Origin: Caldora sp. SIO3E6
GTDB lineage: Bacteria; Cyanobacteriota; Cyanobacteriia; Cyanobacteriales; Coleofasciculaceae
Reading direction: 5' to 3'
DNA length: 7,554 bases
Assembly: GCA_010672185.1 (NCBI GenBank)
Contig: JAAHHL010000305.1
Span: 1 to 7,554 of the forward strand
Below the pieces are notes generated by a model. That model worked only from the letters and a program-made list of their open reading frames with translations, was not told where the DNA came from and did not search any database. The number at the start of each line of letters is the position of its first letter. Position 1 is the stretch's first letter. Below are positions 4,620 through 7,554 of the stretch, one piece after another. The translations under genes and the position numbers were made by a program.

Positions 4620-6915
4620 AATGCTGGGATAAAACCTCAAATAGGGGGTTTGAGGAGCGATTCAACATATTGCTGAAATCATCACCAAGTTCGTAATCCA
4701 TCGCATCCCAAGCTTCTTCACGAAAGGCGTAGGCAGTCCAACTCCAACCATGCTCGTTAAAGATGGAGATTAAATCCTGTAGATATCTCGTTGCTCCTCT
4801 GGCTTCCCGATGAAGACCAAATTCCCCTACCAAGATTTGGGAAGAAGGAATACCATGCTTTTGCTGCCAGTCCGCTACAGGGGACAGCAACTCCGCCAAA
4901 CGATTGCGGTCCCAGTATTCACAATCTGCATAACGCTTGACCCGGTGAAAGGGCATCATGCCGGGATAACAGAACATTCCTCGATTTTGGGCTCGGTTGG
5001 TAAAGATCCGTGGAGCATAGATATGGAAAGAATAAGCGATCGCAGGATCTGGGATGGGTTGTAAATATGCCATAGTTAGGGGGCTACCCCAATAACTCGA
5101 TTCCAGAACGATGATGCGTTCAGTGTCCACTTGGCGGATTGCTGCAACTACATCTCGATAAAACTGGTTCAACATCGGGCTCCAGTCGGTACCCATATCA
5201 TCATCAAAGGAAAGTTCTGTTTCATCGGGCAAACAGGGTTCATTGAGCGGGTCATAGGCAATCAGATTGGGACAATCCTGCAACTCGGCTGCAATCTGTC
5301 CCCAAAATCGGATCGCCTCTTGTTGAATGGTTTGGTCTTTCCAGAGACGTAGATCGTAGGATTTCCCACGGAAAATTCGACCGGGTATATTCGCGAAAGA
5401 GAGAATAACAGACAAGCCGCAGGTTTCGGCTTTCCGAATAGATCGTTTCAAACGTTGAATGTTTTCGGGGGTGAGTACACCCTGGGCTCCCTCCTTATCG
5501 AGCAAATACCGAAAGTCTTGGGTATCACCACAAGCTCCCAAACGGATCACTTTCATCCCATACTGGGCTGCCGCTTCAAAATCGATTCTCTGGGCTTCAG
5601 AGAACATGTTCATGCCCTGAAAACCCTGGAGCCAGATTTGCTGGGGGGTTAAGGGTGCTTCAGAATAAGCCGTTGGAGTAACAGTAGTCGTCGGCAATGT
5701 GTCACCGGGAGGCCAACCGGCTCTCATGTGCTCAATATAAAAATTGATTCTTTGGTCCATAACCAAGGGGTTATGGTACAAAGCTACTGAAGGATCTTCT
5801 GCGGAGGCTGTCATTTCAATGATGTGATCAGCCTTAATTTTCCAGATGGGGATCTTCAGATGATGGCAGAGGACAAATGAGAGCCAGTAGTCATCAATAA
5901 GGATATTGTCGTAGGGGCCAAGATCGTAACTAGAGGCTTGTTTTAGCAATTGTTTAGAGATTAGGCAATTATCAGCATGGAGAAAATGAATCTCGCGATC
6001 ATCAACGGTTTCATCAAAAAAGGTCATGAACTCGTAATCAGTCCAAAACTTCTCTGGATGTTCTTCATCGAGGATGTGGGGGCGAAACACATGTCCTCGG
6101 CAGCAAAGTACTGCCTCAGGACCATATTCCTGCCATTTGTTCATAAAGGTAGCTATATATTGGTCGCTGGGCAGGACATCATCATCACAAATCAACATCA
6201 GATCGCTGCGCATCAGATGGGCTAAAGCTAAGCGAATAATACAATAAAAGTTTTCTGAGGAATGAATTAACTTAATATTAAGTTTGTCTTGAAATTTTGC
6301 CACAATGGTATCGATGCGTTCTCGTTCATTGATGTTGTTATTCCACAACAGAATCTCAAAACTACCCTGAAATTGTTGCTGAACAAACCGCTCTAGCAAA
6401 GGAGCCATATTTTCGACTCTTTTGTAGGAACAGATGACAACGCTTACATCAAAGGATTGAAATCGTTGAGGACAGCTGGAAGGCTTCGGGAGGCTCCGAT
6501 AGATCGATGAATTCTGGAGTTGCTCTAGAAAAGATTGGGGGCTTAAGTCAGCTTTGAGATAGACTACAGGAACTTTCACACCATAATCAAGTAAGCGCTC
6601 CTTGAGCTCATGATCAAAAGTAAATAAACCTTGACAGTGGGGGGATGATTTCTGCCAACTTGGGTGGGTAATTAGATGCTTAAGATCAATCACATTGGGG
6701 TGATTTAAATCAGATATGTCATGAATAAATCCGACCCAAGGCGTTGTTAATATTTCACCGGTAGCAATGACTTGTTCTACAGAGCTAATCAATAACGTAC
6801 CATCTTCAGTATGTAACTGGTTATGGAGCAGCTGCCAAGTCTCTTGCAAAACTTGATATCTATCGTTTCCTAGAGTAGATTCCTCTAAACGAAATTTAGG
6901 TACAGTAGTGAGCAT
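4612..6915 (-). CDS. Glycosyltransferase-GH5 glycoside hydrolase fusion
   Basis: The protein has 767 residues if started at ATG 6915, which is preferred because GAGGT lies eight bases upstream. A TTG at 6930 would add five residues but lacks such a site. Residues 40-125 resemble the N-terminal lobe of GT-B-type transferases (PWVGFIHD, then WQKSSPHCQGLFTFDHELK). Residues 155-370 are a GT-A-fold, GT2-like transferase: DVSVVICSYKR, WNNN, and the metal/nucleotide motif ICDDDVLP (Asp244-246). After a Thr/Pro-rich linker (about 405-423), residues 425-767 are a GH5 domain: WLQGFQGMN, VIRLG (Arg458), YDPLNEP (Asn558, acid/base Glu559), HIY (His631, Tyr633), VGEFG (nucleophile Glu698) and W726. No signal peptide or membrane segment is seen, so the hydrolase would be cytoplasmic. 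A role in building and trimming or transferring a glycan is inferred. The usual GH5 histidine after strand 3 appears replaced by Ala508. Confidence 0.9.
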   Translation of the reverse strand: MLTTVPKFRLEESTLGNDRYQVLQETWQLLHNQLHTEDGTLLISSVEQVIATGEILTTPWVGFIHDISDLNHPNVIDLKHLITHPSWQKSSPHCQGLFTFDHELKERLLDYGVKVPVVYLKADLSPQSFLEQLQNSSIYRSLPKPSSCPQRFQSFDVSVVICSYKRVENMAPLLERFVQQQFQGSFEILLWNNNINERERIDTIVAKFQDKLNIKLIHSSENFYCIIRLALAHLMRSDLMLICDDDVLPSDQYIATFMNKWQEYGPEAVLCCRGHVFRPHILDEEHPEKFWTDYEFMTFFDETVDDREIHFLHADNCLISKQLLKQASSYDLGPYDNILIDDYWLSFVLCHHLKIPIWKIKADHIIEMTASAEDPSVALYHNPLVMDQRINFYIEHMRAGWPPGDTLPTTTVTPTAYSEAPLTPQQIWLQGFQGMNMFSEAQRIDFEAAAQYGMKVIRLGACGDTQDFRYLLDKEGAQGVLTPENIQRLKRSIRKAETCGLSVILSFANIPGRIFRGKSYDLRLWKDQTIQQEAIRFWGQIAAELQDCPNLIAYDPLNEPCLPDETELSFDDDMGTDWSPMLNQFYRDVVAAIRQVDTERIIVLESSYWGSPLTMAYLQPIPDPAIAYSFHIYAPRIFTNRAQNRGMFCYPGMMPFHRVKRYADCEYWDRNRLAELLSPVADWQQKHGIPSSQILVGEFGLHREARGATRYLQDLISIFNEHGWSWTAYAFREEAWDAMDYELGDDFSNMLNRSSNPLFEVLSQHFG

Positions 6916-6923
6916 ATTAAACG

Positions 6924-6928
6924 ACCTC
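6924..6928 (-). promoter_or_regulatory. Shine-Dalgarno deciding the GT-GH5 start
   Basis: GAGGT on the minus strand sits eight bases before ATG 6915. The alternative in-frame TTG at 6930 overlaps this motif and has only TTTTACCAACC before it, so ATG 6915 is the better start. Confidence 0.7.
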
Positions 6929-6958
6929 AAGGTTGGTAAAACTTAATAAAAACAATCT

Positions 6959-7554
6959 CTAACGAACAAAGTAATCTGGCAGTGAATCAATATAATTTGC
7001 CAGGTCTCCATAAATGTTTTTCAATAGCTCAATTTGTCGTTCTGGCAGTGACTGATAATTGGAATTTCTTTGCCAATACTCAAAAAACTTCCGTTTTCTA
7101 GTCTCAATTTCCATAAAATCTAAAATAACATCTTTATGTTGATACATTTTTTCATACTTCATTACCATAATTGGATAAGTTTGTCCATAGTCTTTCTCTG
7201 TCCAATTTTTAACATGATCAGACAATAAAAATAGATCTTCTCCATTCTCTAAATAGTCCGCCAGACTCCAATCTTGGTTAAACTTTTGGCTATATTCTGG
7301 TGGGACTGTTAAGCGTTCAAGGGCCCAATAATGAAATCCACGGCGGAATAAGGAGCAGACTGAGTTATAGGGATTACCGACAACATATAATACTCGATAC
7401 CCTGGCCTAACATAGACATTAGGATAATCTTTAGGATTAATCGGTATTCTCAAGTGTTTCCAAATGCCATAATCATCAGCATAGAGACCCCCATCATAGG
7501 GTGAGAATACATTTACTCCACAATTCTCTGCATACTCATATAAAAATGTAGTTC
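6959..7554 (-). CDS. Sulfotransferase-like protein, 5' end outside window
   Basis: The frame stays open to the right edge, so the gene begins beyond 7554. A TTG at 7453 could be mistaken for a start, but 33 further in-frame codons precede it and read as protein (TTFLYEYAENCGVNV, then SPYDGGLYADDYGIWKHL). About 198 residues are visible. The first visible residues, TTFL, with an incomplete codon ending GA before them, fit the end of the 5'-phosphosulfate loop (SGTT-W/F-L) of PAPS sulfotransferases. VLYVVGNPYNSVCSLFRRGF fits the 3'-phosphate-binding segment (usually RNP...S), with Gly in place of the usual Arg. TYPIMVMKYEKM fits the later strand ending in YE. Likely cytoplasmic. It may sulfate a glycan or belong to a diverged branch with another role. 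It ends 43 nt before the GT-GH5 start, consistent with one operon. Confidence 0.6.
   Translation of the reverse strand, partial: TTFLYEYAENCGVNVFSPYDGGLYADDYGIWKHLRIPINPKDYPNVYVRPGYRVLYVVGNPYNSVCSLFRRGFHYWALERLTVPPEYSQKFNQDWSLADYLENGEDLFLLSDHVKNWTEKDYGQTYPIMVMKYEKMYQHKDVILDFMEIETRKRKFFEYWQRNSNYQSLPERQIELLKNIYGDLANYIDSLPDYFVR

Noticed and set aside
5977..6225. 82-codon plus-strand frame
   Set aside because: It is antisense to the GT-A domain, including the DDD motif, with no independent support.
6916..6930. TTG start at 6930 for the GT-GH5 gene
   Set aside because: The ATG at 6915 has GAGGT eight bases upstream, whereas the TTG lies within that region and has no ribosome binding site.
6959..7453. 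Complete 164-residue gene starting at TTG 7453
   Set aside because: The frame continues upstream without a stop to the window edge and the added residues read as a natural part of the same protein, so it is a 5'-truncated gene.

Overview
The window reads as part of a surface-polysaccharide (exopolysaccharide, capsule or O-antigen type) biosynthesis and export locus from a cyanobacterium, probably a filamentous one. Evidence for a cyanobacterium is three copies of the HIP1 octamer GCGATCGC (150-157, 908-915, 5036-5043), a heptanucleotide tandem repeat of the STRR kind (118-149), GC-rich REP-like palindromes (about 41-115), and typical AT-rich intergenic palindromes. The genus cannot be fixed from this sequence alone.

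All five protein-coding genes lie on the minus strand, so the transcription order runs from the right edge to the left. (1) 7554-6959 is the 3' part of a sulfotransferase-like gene that enters from outside the window. (2) 6915-4612 is a large multidomain protein joining a glycosyltransferase (GT-A fold, GT2-like) to a C-terminal GH5 (cellulase-type) glycoside hydrolase. A small terminator-like hairpin overlaps its stop codon. (3) 4547-3930 is a small cupin protein whose N-terminus is a 15-residue tandem repeat. (4) 3918-2791 is a DegT/DnrJ/EryC1/StrS-type PLP sugar aminotransferase, 11 nt after the cupin gene. (5) 2625-571 is an ABC exporter (membrane domain plus ATPase in one chain) whose N-terminus carries a 21-residue acidic tandem repeat.

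The leftmost 570 bases hold no intact gene. They are filled with repeats, above all a roughly 327-bp imperfect inverted repeat (245-571) with several nested palindromes. One end of it abuts the stop codon of the ABC exporter gene. It looks like a foldback/MITE-like non-autonomous element.

Inferred joint role: the aminotransferase (with the cupin protein as a probable sugar-modifying or accessory partner) makes an amino-deoxy sugar nucleotide; the glycosyltransferase part builds and the GH5 part trims or transfers a glycan; the sulfotransferase-like protein may decorate it; and the ABC exporter moves a product across the inner membrane. The most unusual items are the GT-GH5 fusion, the cupin tandem repeat that appears to have duplicated the gene's own translation-initiation region, and the foldback element at the end of the exporter gene.
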